Shown here in pieces: positions 38,790 through 50,469 of a stretch of DNA of 64,000 nucleotides (position 1 is the first letter of the stretch; every line of letters begins with the position of its first letter). The stretch is from Mactra quadrangularis. Taxonomy: Eukaryota > Mollusca > Bivalvia > Venerida > Mactridae. The notes under the pieces are model-generated. The model saw only the letters and a program-made list of their open reading frames with translations. It ran no database searches and had not been told where the DNA came from. The position numbers and the translations under genes were made by a program. Location: NCBI GenBank assembly GCA_025267735.1, contig CM046307.1, positions 54,555,395 through 54,619,394 on the forward strand. The letters run 5' to 3'.

Positions 38790-39866
38790 TTGAACATTAC
38801 TATTATTTGGAGCAGATTGAGATTGAGCATCATGAAAATCATCATCATGAATACTTAAATGATCATTAACTTGCCACGTGTCCATTTGTTCAACCGAATG
38901 TTGCCTTTCCGAAGGTCTCGTAGCACGTTTGAATGTACGTGATTTTGCACTCTCTGTTGGTGGTGCACGTTCAAATGTACATAGTTTTCCACCCTTAAAA
39001 TATCCAGTCAGGCCTTTGTTCCTAAGTGATTTAAGCTGATGACGTTGATTAACGGTGAGATCATTAGATATCTTAATGCCTCTAGAACGTAGTTTGTCTC
39101 TATGTTTGAAGAGACTATATTTATCATCAGTAGACACAAACTTCGCGATTACCATTCGTGGAGAGTCTTGATGTTTCTCACTACCTACACGCCAAGCTGA
39201 CGAAATCATGTTTCCAGTTGAACTGTTATCATAAGCTACATTTAAAACTTTCTCACGAATTTTTAACTTAAGCTCAGTCTCATTGCTTTCATCTTCATTG
39301 AGACCAAAGATTCGCAGTGAGTTTTTTAACTTATCAGACTCCATTTTGTCCAGACGAGATTCCATGTCCGTACACTGGGATTCTAGTACTTCATGGCGCC
39401 ACGACAAAGTACCTATATCATCATTATTTACATATTGTTCGTGAGTTATATTTTCAACTGAATTTTCTAAGCTTTCCAGCCTACTATTCATATTAACTTG
39501 TTCAGTTTGTACTTTCTTAATTGAATCTTTGATGTGTACCATTTCATTCCTAAGCATCGCAACCTCTTCTCTAGCCCCTTGTATCTCCTTTTTTACGTTT
39601 TTAAGTTCATCATTGTTATTCTTAATTGCGGCCAGGATTTTGTCAACTTGACCATCTGATAATTTTGACGATGGACCAGGATTAACTTCTATGTCTGATG
39701 ATAAAATTAATAATCTCGAAGAGTATGCTGAATACGTTCTGTCGTTCTCTAAACACACAATGGGCCTGGTCGCTAGCCACTTATGATCATGTAAAATTTT
39801 CCCTGAAGCGTCTCTTATCTCAGGTACCTTAGCTAAGATTTCAATACTTTCAACATATCTTATCAT
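38787..39866 (-). CDS. LINE ORF1: 2A-like peptide, coiled coil, RRM-like protein
   Basis: A nucleic-acid-binding protein that in related elements coats the RNA. It is 359 residues from the first in-frame ATG (39864-39866). Residues 58-65 are DIEVNPGP, the 2A ribosome-skipping signature. Residues about 85-180 form heptad-rich coiled coil (KNVKKEIQGAREEVAMLRNE and following). About 184-300 look like the L1-type RRM plus C-terminal domain: SLRIFGLNEDESN, SAWRVGS, SPRMVIAKF, then a Lys/Arg-rich segment. The tail is Ser/Gln-rich. The frame stays open upstream to about 40036 but has no ATG there; it passes through a hydrophobic stretch (VVVIYILLATLSLL) that would be a signal-like N-terminus if translation began earlier. 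The chosen ATG has a poor context (C at -3). The stop is TAG, directly in frame with ORF2. Confidence 0.82.
   Translation of the reverse strand: MIRYVESIEILAKVPEIRDASGKILHDHKWLATRPIVCLENDRTYSAYSSRLLILSSDIEVNPGPSSKLSDGQVDKILAAIKNNNDELKNVKKEIQGAREEVAMLRNEMVHIKDSIKKVQTEQVNMNSRLESLENSVENITHEQYVNNDDIGTLSWRHEVLESQCTDMESRLDKMESDKLKNSLRIFGLNEDESNETELKLKIREKVLNVAYDNSSTGNMISSAWRVGSEKHQDSPRMVIAKFVSTDDKYSLFKHRDKLRSRGIKISNDLTVNQRHQLKSLRNKGLTGYFKGGKLCTFERAPPTESAKSRTFKRATRPSERQHSVEQMDTWQVNDHLSIHDDDFHDAQSQSAPNNSNVQ
39672..39695 (-). other. 2A-like ribosome-skipping motif in ORF1
   Basis: Codons for D-I-E-V-N-P-G-P, matching the 2A consensus D(V/I)ExNPG|P, preceded by the hydrophobic run RLLILSS. In known 2A peptides the ribosome fails to form the Gly-Pro bond and continues, giving two proteins from one frame. 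Here that would release an N-terminal peptide of about 64 residues and the coiled-coil/RRM protein. The Gly usually found just before the Asp is Ser, which may lower efficiency. 2A motifs near the start of APE-type LINEs are established in molluscs, sea urchins and amphioxus; activity of this one is inferred. Confidence 0.8.
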
Positions 39867-39953
39867 GTGTAAGAGACTAAGTGTAGCAAGTAGAATATAT
39901 ATTACAACCACACATGATGAAAATGCACGTAGATGTATGTCACATGACCATCT

Positions 39954-41790
39954 TACTTGATGATACTTAAAAGGTAACTTTACAACTACTGTAAATAAAT
40001 ATCGCCAACTTCTTTGACAATTTTTTAAAAGTGATCATCCAAGGTTTACATACAGAACGGATGTTCTTTGACTTACTTGCGGTTCTAACAGTAGTTCTTT
40101 ACGAAAGCTGAAATGACCAACATTAATACTTCTTTTGCACCATGTGTTAAATCTCATGAGAAGTTAAATTGCTAAAGGAAATATTAGCAGCCAATATTAC
40201 ATTCCAGTTGACACTAGACAGTTGGTTCAAACTCATGTTTTTTGCGCTGCAAGTTGTACATATCTTTTTCGGAATCTTCAACAAAATGGTCACTTGCTGC
40301 TGCACAAGGACACGTCGTCGGTTTCTTCGTAAGTTAAACATGTAAGTTAGAGTGACATTCCAAAGAATTGTTAATGTGTTTAGCCGTCTTGCTGAAGCTG
40401 AAAAAGCTGAAGTTGGCACAAACAAATCAAAGCAAACCGGACTACAACCCAATGACTTATATGTGTGGACCATTTTGGTCATTTTGCTAAAGTGTTGACG
40501 TGAACACTAGTGGAATCGCAGACACTTGACTGTGAAAAATGAAACACTTATCAAAACATTTAGAAATTGACAGTAAAGGTGTAAAAGATGTTGTTATTGG
40601 CAATGCTAATGATAGCAACAAAAGCTGAAATCGCACCTATATGGACAAATAAAATGAGGATATTTCACCTGGTAGGTATTGAAACAGGCACGGCTGTCAC
40701 TTTTTCGTTACTTGATACGTTGTTATTCAACAACACGCCGTATTAATTTAGTGCTTTCGAGTTGTGGCAGTGAGGGGTTTCACGTGAAAAAAGACACGTG
40801 AATATGGATGTACTAAGTGGAATAACTTATTGTGTAATTGTCATGTGTCTAGAAAAATACTTAAGGTTCACTATAAAGACCACCTTGATTTATTTTGTTA
40901 CGACTCATGTGATATTTGACGATGTTATAGTCCAATATGCTTAATTTGGGATAAGGGTTCCTTTATTCATATCGTTTCGCTATTAAAACAGTCCGTACCA
41001 TCATAAGCGACACTTAACTTTTTGAAGGATATAAATGTATATAATTAGATATAGAGCTTTACATCATTGTCGTTTGAATAAATAGTATCATTGATTGCTT
41101 TCGGCGCGATATGACCTTTTTTGTGTTGGTGCGCCGTAAAACCCAAACAAACAAACAAGCTATTAAAACAATCGTTTCAATAGTCCTAAGAGCGGAACTT
41201 CGATTTTGTATTAAGATTGATCTTGAAGTTAATATTTCATTTAATAAAATGATTTGCAAAACACACTGACACGACAATAGCTCTGCCTGACGAAACAATA
41301 CATGGATTAAATACCACAATTCCTTTAAACAAAAAATTGAAACAAATCATGCTGACGAAATTTAATACTCAAGTTATATTTTATCAAATGACCCGAAACA
41401 GTTACAAATGAACGCTGAAGCGAAAGTAATAGACAATGTGGAAACAATGTTATCTGATTAAAATATGATCTCGTTTAAATATTAATTTGTTTGATTATAA
41501 TGTCAAAATAGTTACAATGTTTCTATTTGCTTCAATTGTTTTCTATACTGCATTGTTTAAATTATCGCAAATTAACAAAAATATGTAAACTAAGACTTAT
41601 TGTGTCAAATCGCAATGTCATTTCACTTAAATACAATATTCTCTAAAATACCTTTAATATTTTACATGATTTGTTTGACAAGTAGGTTAAGAAAGTACAA
41701 AGTGACTTGATATACTGGGATTCTCTCACTGTCTTGAATCTCCAAACCATGTTATTGTAGTCTTGGAGTGGGGTTAAGTCTACTGTTTTA
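39954..41790. other. Intergenic DNA right of the LINE
   Basis: AT-rich, no supportable gene. A 111-codon minus-strand frame at 40147-40482 shows no recognisable domain. Near 41155-41205 there is a short imperfect hairpin with GCTATTAAAACAATCG and CTAAGAGCGGAAC, loosely like the ends of the 55.6-kb MITE. Confidence 0.4.
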
Positions 41791-41794
41791 GTTA

Positions 41795-42000
41795 TGGTCC
41801 TGTAGTAGGACGCGCTATTAGTAAGTGGGAGAACTGTGGTTCGATTCCCGCCTCTAATTTCCTTGAGCTAGAAATTTACCAGTAATTATTTCACTTCACC
41901 TATGTGTAACTGGGTAATTTAAGGGGAATCTGCTTGAAGGTGATTTCAATGATCAACCTTTATTGTACTCAATTGTGAAGTCTGCTGAATATATGGTATA
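41795..42000 (+). mobile_element. SINE family 2 copy
   Basis: Head with A-box-like GTAGTAGGACGCGC and B box TGTGGTTCGATTCCCGCC, then the family 2 body TTGAGCTAGAAATTTACCAG, CCTATGTGTAACTGGGTAA, GAAGGTGATTTCAATGATCA and AATTGTGAAGTCTGCTGAA, giving a fairly complete 3' half. Confidence 0.7.
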
Positions 42001-44462
42001 AAATAACTTTAAAAAATAAGTTTCATTTTTTATGCTATTTTTCGATTGTTTAAAAAAAACTAAAATTTGAAGACATCACTCCATGACATAAAATCTATGA
42101 CAAATGCATGAAGAACATTCAAATAGATTTACATTAGTTGTCAACTAGTTAAATAAATCAAGCAGTAAATATAAAAAGATGAGTTTTAATACATGACATC
42201 AGTGCACCATAGAACATTGCGCACCAAAAAATATTGCGAAGTTAGAAAAGATGTTTAGATATAAAAATGAATATTGAATAACTGTATTGTCAAATTATGT
42301 AGCACTGATCAGAAATAGACGTATACACACTTAAAACTAGTGTTTATGTACTTCGAAATTATGTTTTTGAAAACAAGCTATTAATATGTTCCAGTGCTTG
42401 CAGTCATCAAGTGTGCAACAAACTGACATTGTACTTTAGGAAACCAATGGTCTTCCAATATTACAGCCTTCCACTATCAAATTAGAGTGCTTAAGAGTCA
42501 TCAGGCTTACAAGTTGATGCAATATTCTGATTCAGAATTGTTATTAATGAATGGAACTAATTGTCCGAGGCCATTCTAACTATTGACATAGAGTGAATCA
42601 CTAGTATGTTTTTTATATATAAACTTCCGATCTGTTTAGTTTGGCAAAATATGGAAATATTATCGCATGCTATTAAGTTAACGAAATCCCCTTGCAATTA
42701 AAACTTATTATATACACCGGGTATTCCCCGTCATTTTATCTCTTCAGATTGCGTATTCGTCATATAGATAGTTTATGAAACGCAAAAATGATCTTGAATG
42801 TATACTTTTTTATGTCTGAATTTTGTCTATGTTTATATTTGTATAATGACTCTGAACTCAATCACTTCTGTTGGTTTTAGACAAAACAATCTTTTGAACG
42901 TACTTATCTAACATTGGCTTTATTGTTTTGCTATTCTTCAATCAGTAATACAACTCTGTCTTATACATTTATCATATCGGGCCTTAGATCTTTTGAAACA
43001 AATGTTTGTTTGACAGACTGCACAAAGATAAATAATTGATAAGTTATAACCTTATATGGCATTTAATACATGTTATTGATACGGTTATGGTCAGTCAATC
43101 GAATCAAAAATAATGTTCTTATTCTATAATATCAGCTTTTTATCTGATTTAAGCGTTTATTGATAATGTCAAATTTTATAACAGTTGCAAATCGATGACC
43201 CTAAAAGTATTCCAAATAAAGCGTTAATGAGACCAAAAGAACCGAAATATGTCTGATAAAGGAACCCAAAGAATATACATTACACGGAAAGAATAGGAAC
43301 CACGTTTTCTTTATTTGTGACCAACGACTTGTCTATTACAGGATCAAAGGGGAAAAGTAAATCTTGGCATTAGTACGTTAGGTCAATCTGCCATAAATGA
43401 ACTTGGTTAAGTGTGTCACCTAAAATAGGAAGAGTTTAGTCAGGTTTAGTCAGGAGATACTAAGTCTGTTATTTGAACTTTTTATTAGACAAAGACCGTA
43501 CATAATTCATTGTTTATAATATATCTTAAATAGTTTTACACCTGGTGTACTTCATTTTTTTAAAGTAGAATACTTTTTTGCAAATACTCGGTGAACACTT
43601 GTTCATTAAGATTAAAATTATTGATTAAAGTTATAGTAACCCATTATTCGAAATGCCTGTCTTCACGACAAACTTTTATCAGCATTGGACAATCGGTCCA
43701 GCGAAATTGATTTTTTACTGGAACGAATCAATGTTTACCGTCCAAAAACTTTAAGTGATATGTTAAAATATGCTGTCCACTTCAAAGATTTAAAGTAGGA
43801 TAATCGTGTCTTAAACTGTTGGTGTACCACTTCCGGTCTTTCTAAAAGTCACTGGACAGACGGCGATTTCGGTGGATTAGGTCCACTGGCTAAATTCGAA
43901 TGCATGTATTGTAAGAAACATATTGTAAAATTGTTCCGCTGTAAAGATATCATTGAATATTGCAAATACATGCGATTTTTTATGATTTTAAATCCCAGAA
44001 TAAGCCTTTCAAGGAACGGTGGGTTGGTTGACAACTTGACAGACCTATACAATTCGTTGCTACGGCGTTAAATCAAACCAGGAAAGAAGTAACAAAGAGA
44101 GCGTTTTCACCATTATGGCATAATCAAGTGATAGATTATCATCCCACAATGGTTTCAGTAGAAAAGACATTGTTAATTTTGCGTCGATGTTAGATGCAAA
44201 CCTGCAATGTCATTTCCGCATGTTTAAAACGTCATACACCCACAACAAACGTTTCAATTGATCAAAAGAATATGTGTTCTATCCGCTTATTGAATTAAAA
44301 TCCTTCTATTTTATATAGAATAACTTGGTTTTGATAAATTTATGAAGTTTCGAATTTCTTAAACTCTATTCTTAATAATTGACAAAAAGCCCATTTTAGG
44401 AAATTTAATTCTTAGCATGACACATATTGGACCTTTATCAAAAGCTGTTACCACTCCTATAG
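42001..44462. other. Intergenic DNA, no feature recognised
   Basis: AT-rich sequence with many short overlapping open frames on both strands and no structure that I can name. Confidence 0.4.
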
Positions 44463-44955
44463 TAACCCAGGTCAGTAGAGCAATTGTATATGCACAGGGT
44501 TTCGTATGGTTAGAGGCAAACCCGGTCTGGTTATACCCTTCTATGAAAAATCGACAATAAGGCCACAACAAGTTGATCATATGTTCTACGGATTTTCTGG
44601 AGAAAAAAAATGGGGCAAGCGAGCGAAGAAAAAAATTAAAAAAAGTCTTTATTTATTTGCTTTTTATAGCGGTTTGACCAAATTTTTATGAGCGAGCGAG
44701 GAAATAATTTTTTTTTTTGTAAAAACCGTCAAAATTTAGGTGCGAGCGAATCCATAGAACATATGATCAATTTGTTGTGGCCTAATGTCGATTTCCCTCA
44801 GTTAGTAAGGTGTATAAAGATGTTGTCGGTCCAGGGAAAGGTAGGTAAGTAATAGTTATAGACCAAGGTCCAGGAAAGCTAGGTTAGGTGAGTTGGTCAC
44901 CGTTATGTGATCACAATTTGTGTTGACATGGCATTAAACTCCATTAAAAACACTC
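44463..44955 (+). mobile_element. SINE family 1 copy interrupted by a MITE
   Basis: The left part (to 44560) holds the CCCTTCTATGAAAAATCGAC box. The right part (from 44783) continues TGTCGATTTCCCTCAGTTAG, AAGATGTTGTCGG, GTAGGTAAGTAATAGTTATA, CAGGAAAGCTAGGTTAGGTG and AATTTGTGTTGACATGGCAT. Comparison with other copies shows that the sequence joins cleanly if the 222-bp Harbinger MITE and one TAA are removed, so the MITE inserted after the SINE. Confidence 0.75.
44561..44782. mobile_element. PIF/Harbinger-type MITE nested in a SINE
   Basis: 222 bp with inverted ends of about 37 bp: left GGCCACAACAAGTTGATCAT (then ATGTTCTACGGATT), right in reverse complement GGCCACAACAAATTGATCAT (then ATGTTCTATGGATT). 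It is flanked by TAA on both sides (44558-44560, 44783-44785), the TWA target duplication of PIF/Harbinger. Its interior carries repeated GAGCGAGCGA motifs and A- and T-runs; no transposase. Confidence 0.85.
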
Positions 44956-45460
44956 CATAGGTCCGTAAAATCAATTATCTTACGATAGATTTTTGTCGTA
45001 AATCTTTCTATATATTGTATTGTTAAATTATCGTAAGATTTTTGAAGATGTGCAGCTTTGATTCTTACACTCGGCAAATTTACCTGAAAAGAATTTCTAC
45101 ATGCACAACTTAGTTATGTAAACCTTTAAGATGCACTTTTTAGAGTTTTTCTACATACTTCCACGTAGGGCGATAAATCAAATGTCATTGAAATAAAACT
45201 ATTTTTGATGAATAGGTATGAACATTTGCCATTTTTATGATAGTTAAAGCGCTGTTCACACCCACGAAACATGTATTCAAGTATTACATCAAAATTCGCC
45301 CAAGATATCTTAGTCCAATTTATTTTAAAAAATGTCATATTTTAAAGGTAGCATACTAATAAAAGCTCGTGGTATAAGGTGTGGGTGGCCAGACGACACA
45401 ACTCACGTCTGTAGGTCTTCATCTATACTATAGTGCTGTCTGGATATCTGCCCTGCGTTT

Positions 45461-45760
45461 AGTTACCGCAACGTTACAATACGTTCGGTAACGATACATT
45501 CGGAACTCCTCGGCCATTCGCTGCGAATAATCTCGGACATATTTAGACGCTATTTTGAAACTACCGGTGTTAAAGTAAACAAATATAATATGATCGATTA
45601 GGCATTGTGTGATGTTTCGTTTTTAGTCCGTAAATTTTGAAACATCACTCATTGCCTTAACGATCTCATATTTGTGTATAAGATTAGGTTATTCGCAGCG
45701 AATGGCCGAGGAGTTCGGAATGTATCGTTATGTAACGTTCTGTAACGTTTGGTGTAATTG
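45461..45760. mobile_element. Foldback element with about 60-bp inverted arms
   Basis: The innermost 35 bp of the arms are almost perfectly complementary: left CATTCGGAACTCCTCGGCCA (then TTCGCTGCGAATAA, 45501-45534) and right the reverse complement (45685-45719). The complementarity continues outward with ACGTTACA, ACGATACATT and similar to about 45461 and 45760. The interior contains a second small hairpin (GATGTTTCGTTTTTAGTCCG region). It belongs with the ATTCGGAAC-core family described at 49.2, 50.1, 51.5 and 53.1 kb. Confidence 0.75.
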
Positions 45761-48387
45761 AACACGCTACTGGTATCTAGCCCACGATGTGCAATTATTA
45801 GCATAAAATCACCACAAAATGGTGTGATCAATTAACACAAGTTGTCATGTATACATGCAGACGATAAATTAATATTTTATAAAAAGACAAGACAGTGCAT
45901 AACAGGATATAATGAAGTCATCAATTTGAAACCCGATCTTTCATCAACTGAATGAATGTTGGAAAGGTAACATACTGTATTTACACAATAAATTCTAACA
46001 AAGATCCTCTTTTTTTATAAAACGCCTTGTTAAATGTATGTCGTTTTTCCTTAAGTATAATTTTTGCAAACATCTTGTAACCAAGGCCAAGAGGATTACG
46101 TCATACTATATTCATTCTATACTAAGCATCCGGTCAAAATTTCCAGACCTACATTCAGCATTTCACGTGACTGAATATCCTGTCAGACCACACTGGTGAC
46201 TGTTGGCGTCGTCACCGTAAGCATTGACCTTCTACCAACAATATAAGACCATATTTAACACAGATTTAAGAACATACGTAACTATTGCATCACACTTTTG
46301 TTGACAAAATATCATATGTGTGCGTATTTAAAGAATGCGAGGACTGTGGTGCCAGTGAAGTCATGGTTAATTAATGGTTATTTTTGTTCAAATGTGCAAA
46401 ACCTACATGCCCTGGGACGCTTACATAAAATCGAGTTGATATTGCGTTAATTTTTCAGTTTTTTGTTGAAAACTGACGGTATGTGCATTTACTCTTTTAC
46501 CTTTTCACAAGTTTTTCTTCATTACTACAAATGTTAAAACTTTGTAAAATATCTCTAAAATAAGTTTTGACAATGTACTATGTTTATGCCAAATAAAATA
46601 TATTGACTTTGCTTGACTTGATTTATAGAATATTTAATTTTTTATTATAAAACATATTAGTTCTCAAAGTAAGACTTCTAGTTTGCAGAACCCAAAATAT
46701 CAGTTACCCAATCACCCATGACGACCAAAGCCTCTTAAAGGCAACCAAAATGTTTGTAATATTCCTAGCTGGCGATCAAAAATGATTACATGTATATGAA
46801 TGCGGACTAGTTCGTTTGAAATTCGGATTCTTTTATCACTAGTTCGTTACTAAGACTTATGCAAATGCAAACCAAAACTTTTACCCATCGAAATTAAAAA
46901 GAGCTTTCGGTCACTTGCATTTTTTCTCGACGACTCTAAGTTAAACGTAAGAGATCCAGATGGAAGTCGTGCGTCAATTTTAAAGTCTTTAATCCTGCTC
47001 ACATTTCATTTTGTATATTAAACATACATAACAATTCATCAATATGGTTCATTATACGGAAATGGGCGGCCGGACTCCTTACAGCTTTAAACTCTTTGGA
47101 AAACTTCGGCCAGAGTCTTTGCTGCATATTGTAATTACTTTATATGTGTTAAAGCCACTATATGAAGATATATTGATCAAGAGTAGACTTGAAAACTGTT
47201 TTACGAACATGAAGTTATCAGACCATAACATGCATTAGAGACACAATAAACTTTTTAAACCACACTGCTTTTTAAATATGAATTTCACAAAGTGTTCATT
47301 TCTTTAAAAAGTGGGGTACTTTTATAACAGCACACTATATTCAATTATACGCTAATGTTCAATATACCAGATCCACAATAGTTTGAGAGCTTAATAATGC
47401 CAGTTGGAGCAGTTATTTTCTATAACAAGACTTCATCTTCATTGTACAGTGATCAAAACTATTGTTTCAAGTTTAGACAACCAAATTCTACTTTCGGTTT
47501 CGATCTATTTTCGCTTTAAAATGCAATAGATAACATATAAACATATTTAAGCAATATTTACATTAAATTACACAAAATCTTGTTCACTAGAGGTGTTTGA
47601 AATAGATAAATGTATATTTTCTTTGCAGTCCAAAAACAGTGTTACTTTTGATAATGGGGCTTTTTAAATATATAGTTTTCTTCTAAATAAAGTACATGTA
47701 CTATAATATAGTAGCTCTGATTTTTGGACACTGAATGCACAATTCTTGTTTCTAGTACATTCGTTAGTACAACATCAATAGTGTGGCTAATGCTTGCTAT
47801 TTGAACAGCAGTGGGAATTACTTGTCAAAACCTTGGACTTTAGACGGGTTTAAACATTATTATTGCAACATTAATACATACAAACCATTGTTGTTTTACA
47901 CTGATGAGCAATCGATTTGCATTTGCCTATCTACATTGAATTTTCATTGGTTGAAATAAAAATTCAAATGAAGGACTCTTTTCGCCTTAAGCCATATATA
48001 GACCGTGAGTAATATATATCGAAACATTCTTACAATTCATATACTATACTTATAGTTAATTTTGACAACATTATCATTTATAGCATTAAGTGTTTCAACA
48101 GTAAACACTTAAAAGGGTTATTAATTAGTTTTTTGCGACCGCCTTCTATGGCGTAATTATTAATGTACAAGTCTAACTATTATGAGTAAGCATGAGGCTA
48201 AACTTGTGGCCACCCCCGCTTGTTGCTGTAAAATACTACTTGATTAAAATTGAGAAATATGCGGTTAACTATGTTGTCAACATGATTATAACATTGTCTG
48301 TTGCCTGAATGATGTCCACAACTTATTTTAAAACCACAATTAGCGTATAACGTAACATTTATTGAGTCAGAACTTATGAATTTTAGT
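45761..48387. other. Intergenic DNA, no feature recognised
   Basis: AT-rich. Short open frames such as 47044-47238 (plus) lack any domain signal. Confidence 0.4.
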
Positions 48388-49281
48388 GTTGATGGTGTAT
48401 TGTACTTTAATATGTTGTTTTTCTACATTTTTAACAAGTTTCAAATAACAAGTTTCAAGCACCCATCGATCCACCCTTTTCCGATCATTTGACTCAATAA
48501 ACGAACATAGCATCTTCAAGGTCTATAGTCATGTGATCTTCAACGACCACTTGAAAGGAAAACAGACATTTCCTTATGCCGAAATCTCTTACTACACAAA
48601 TAATCGAATGACCACAAATAGCGCATAGCTGTTACTTCTCTCTCCCGGGAAATGTGCAATTGTTCCTGTGGATTGTTTCGTCAACCGCACAAAGATTTAG
48701 TCAAGTGGTAAACTAGGTCATTTTCTTCTTTTTTTGTTTTCGTTTTATTCGTTCATTTGTTTAATTAACTGTGATCATTGAAACAGTCTTAACCAAAATA
48801 ACTACGTAATCATCTACAAAAGGAGAAGAACTCATAATTTCCAAGGCGTTTTAAATTTATATATTTGTACAGCCTATATCTTTTTATAATATTGTTGTAA
48901 TATTCTCAGAGTTAATATGTTTAAACTATTTGCAAAAGTATTAGATGCAGAGGATTCAGAATTAACTATCAAATGTGGTCGCTTTGGTCATTGAAAGTCA
49001 CAGTACAGAAGACAATGTTCTGTGTTACATTTATCAAGTATCTAAATATACTCCATCCATGTTCATGGGGCGGGTTTCCTAAGCATATCGCTTGCTAGCG
49101 CTTTGTGCCCCGGTATTCTTCCTACACCAAAAGCAATACGTAAGTGATATCAATTAAGGACACCAGAGGGCAGCGCGCTAGCTAGCGATCATTCAGAACA
49201 CCTCGGCGATTGTTGCACAACTGTTGATCGTCAGTTTACGGAATCACCAGAGTGGTTTTCTGAATGATTAGCTATACGGTT
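48388..49281 (+). repeat. 0.9-kb tandem duplication, copy 1
   Basis: Shares with copy 2 a long series of phrases in the same order, including CAAGCACCCATCGATCCACC, TTTGACTCAATAAACGAACA, AATTGTTCCTGTGGATTGTT, TTCAGAATTAACTATCAAAT and AGCGCGCTAGCTAGCGATCA. The second half includes an inverted-repeat module starting CATGGGGCGGGTTTCC and an ATTCAGAACACCTCGGCGAT foldback. Its right end is cut short where copy 2 begins. Confidence 0.85.
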
Positions 49282-49300
49282 TGGACAACAAATCTTACTG

Positions 49301-50219
49301 TTGGTGGTGTATTGTACTTTTATATCTTGTTTTTCTACATTTTTCAAATAACAAGTTTCAAGCACCCATCGATCCACCCATTTCCGATCATTTGACTCAA
49401 TAAACGAACATAGCATCTTCAAGGTCTATAGTCACGTGATCTTCAACGACCACTTGAAAGGAAAACGGACATTTGCTTTCGCAGATTTCTCCTTCTACAC
49501 AAATAATCGAATGACATCAAATAGCGCATAACTGTTACTTTTTTCTCCTCGAAAATGTGCAATTGTTCCTGTGGATTGTTTCGTCAACCGCACAAAAATT
49601 TAGTCGAGTGGTAAACTAGGTAATTTGCAAAAAATATTATTATTTTTTTGTTTCATTCGTTCATTTCTTGTTTTTTCTCAGATCATTGAAACAGTCTTAA
49701 CCAAAGTAACTCCATGTATTTAATTATCTATTAAAGGAGAAGAGAAAATTTCTTTTGTTCCCATCCTTTTCAAGTAAATTTTTAATTTACATATTTGGAC
49801 ATCCTAAATCTTTATGTAATCTTGTTGTAATTTTCTGAGAGTAAATATGTTTAAACTTTTTGCAAAAGTATTATATGCAGAGGATTCAGAATTAACTATC
49901 AAATGTGGTCGCTTTGGTCATTGAAAAGTCACAGTACAGAAGACAATGTTCTGTGTTACATTTATCAAGTATCTAGATATACCCCAGACATGTCATGGGG
50001 CGAGTTTCCTCAGCATATCGCTAGCTAGCGCTTTGTGCCCCGGTGTTCTTCCTACACCAAAATCAATACGTAGGTGATATCAAATTAAGGACACCATGCA
50101 GGTGGCAGCGCGCTAGCTAACGATCATTCAGAACACCTCGGCGATTATTGCACAACAGTTGATCGTCAGGTTACGGAATCACCCGAGTGGTTTTCCGAAT
50201 GGCTAGCTATACGGTTGGG
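49301..50219 (+). repeat. 0.9-kb tandem duplication, copy 2
   Basis: Follows copy 1 after 20 bp in the same orientation, with substitutions and small indels throughout, so the duplication is not very recent. It keeps the complete terminal inverted module: CATGGGGCGAGTTTCCTCAG near 49995 pairs with GGGAAACTCGCCCAT near 50217-50232. Confidence 0.85.
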
Positions 50220-50232
50220 AAACTCGCCCATA
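49995..50232. mobile_element. MITE-like module inside the duplicated block
   Basis: About 238 bp with inverted ends GGGCGAGTTTCC / GGAAACTCGCCC, subterminal CGCTAGCTAGCG motifs on both sides, and a central ATTCAGAACACCTCGGCGAT...CCGAGTGGTTTTCCGAAT hairpin. The left end is also present in copy 1 at 49063, whose right end is missing. No clear target duplication. Confidence 0.55.
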
Positions 50233-50469
50233 GTTACTTTGATTTACCTAGCACTAATGTCTTGTATATTGTTGTAATAACTGACATGATGTATAGGAAA
50301 CATGTTTATATTATCTTTGATTGTACAATATATCAATATTCTCTCTAATTACTCTAGTCTTGTAACATCCAGGAACATTATATACATGTATTCATCTAAC
50401 TACATGCGGTCAGTATGCGATCAACAAATTTGGGACGTATTTAGGTAATTTTGAATAATTCCGAATTTT

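Larger units (their letters stand above)
35144..39945 (-). mobile_element. Nearly complete APE-type non-LTR retrotransposon (LINE)
   Basis: About 4.8 kb on the minus strand, ordered ORF1, ORF2, 3' UTR. ORF2 has an apurinic-endonuclease-like domain, reverse transcriptase and C-terminal zinc knuckle. The 3' end carries AATAAATAAA and two 8-bp tandem units AAACTGTT AAACTGTC, a short-repeat tail like those of CR1/L2-type elements. The octamer GACCATCT occurs on both sides (35136-35143 and 39946-39953) and may be the target duplication; boundaries here assume that. If so, the 5' end lies just before the ORF1 hydrophobic segment and the copy is slightly 5'-truncated. Reverse transcriptase sequence suggests the broad CR1/L2/Ingi assemblage; the clade is not resolved. 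Confidence 0.85.

Noticed and set aside
40147..40482. 111-codon minus-strand gene, possibly part of the LINE 5' region
   Set aside because: No LINE-like motif, outside the likely element boundary, no conservation evidence.
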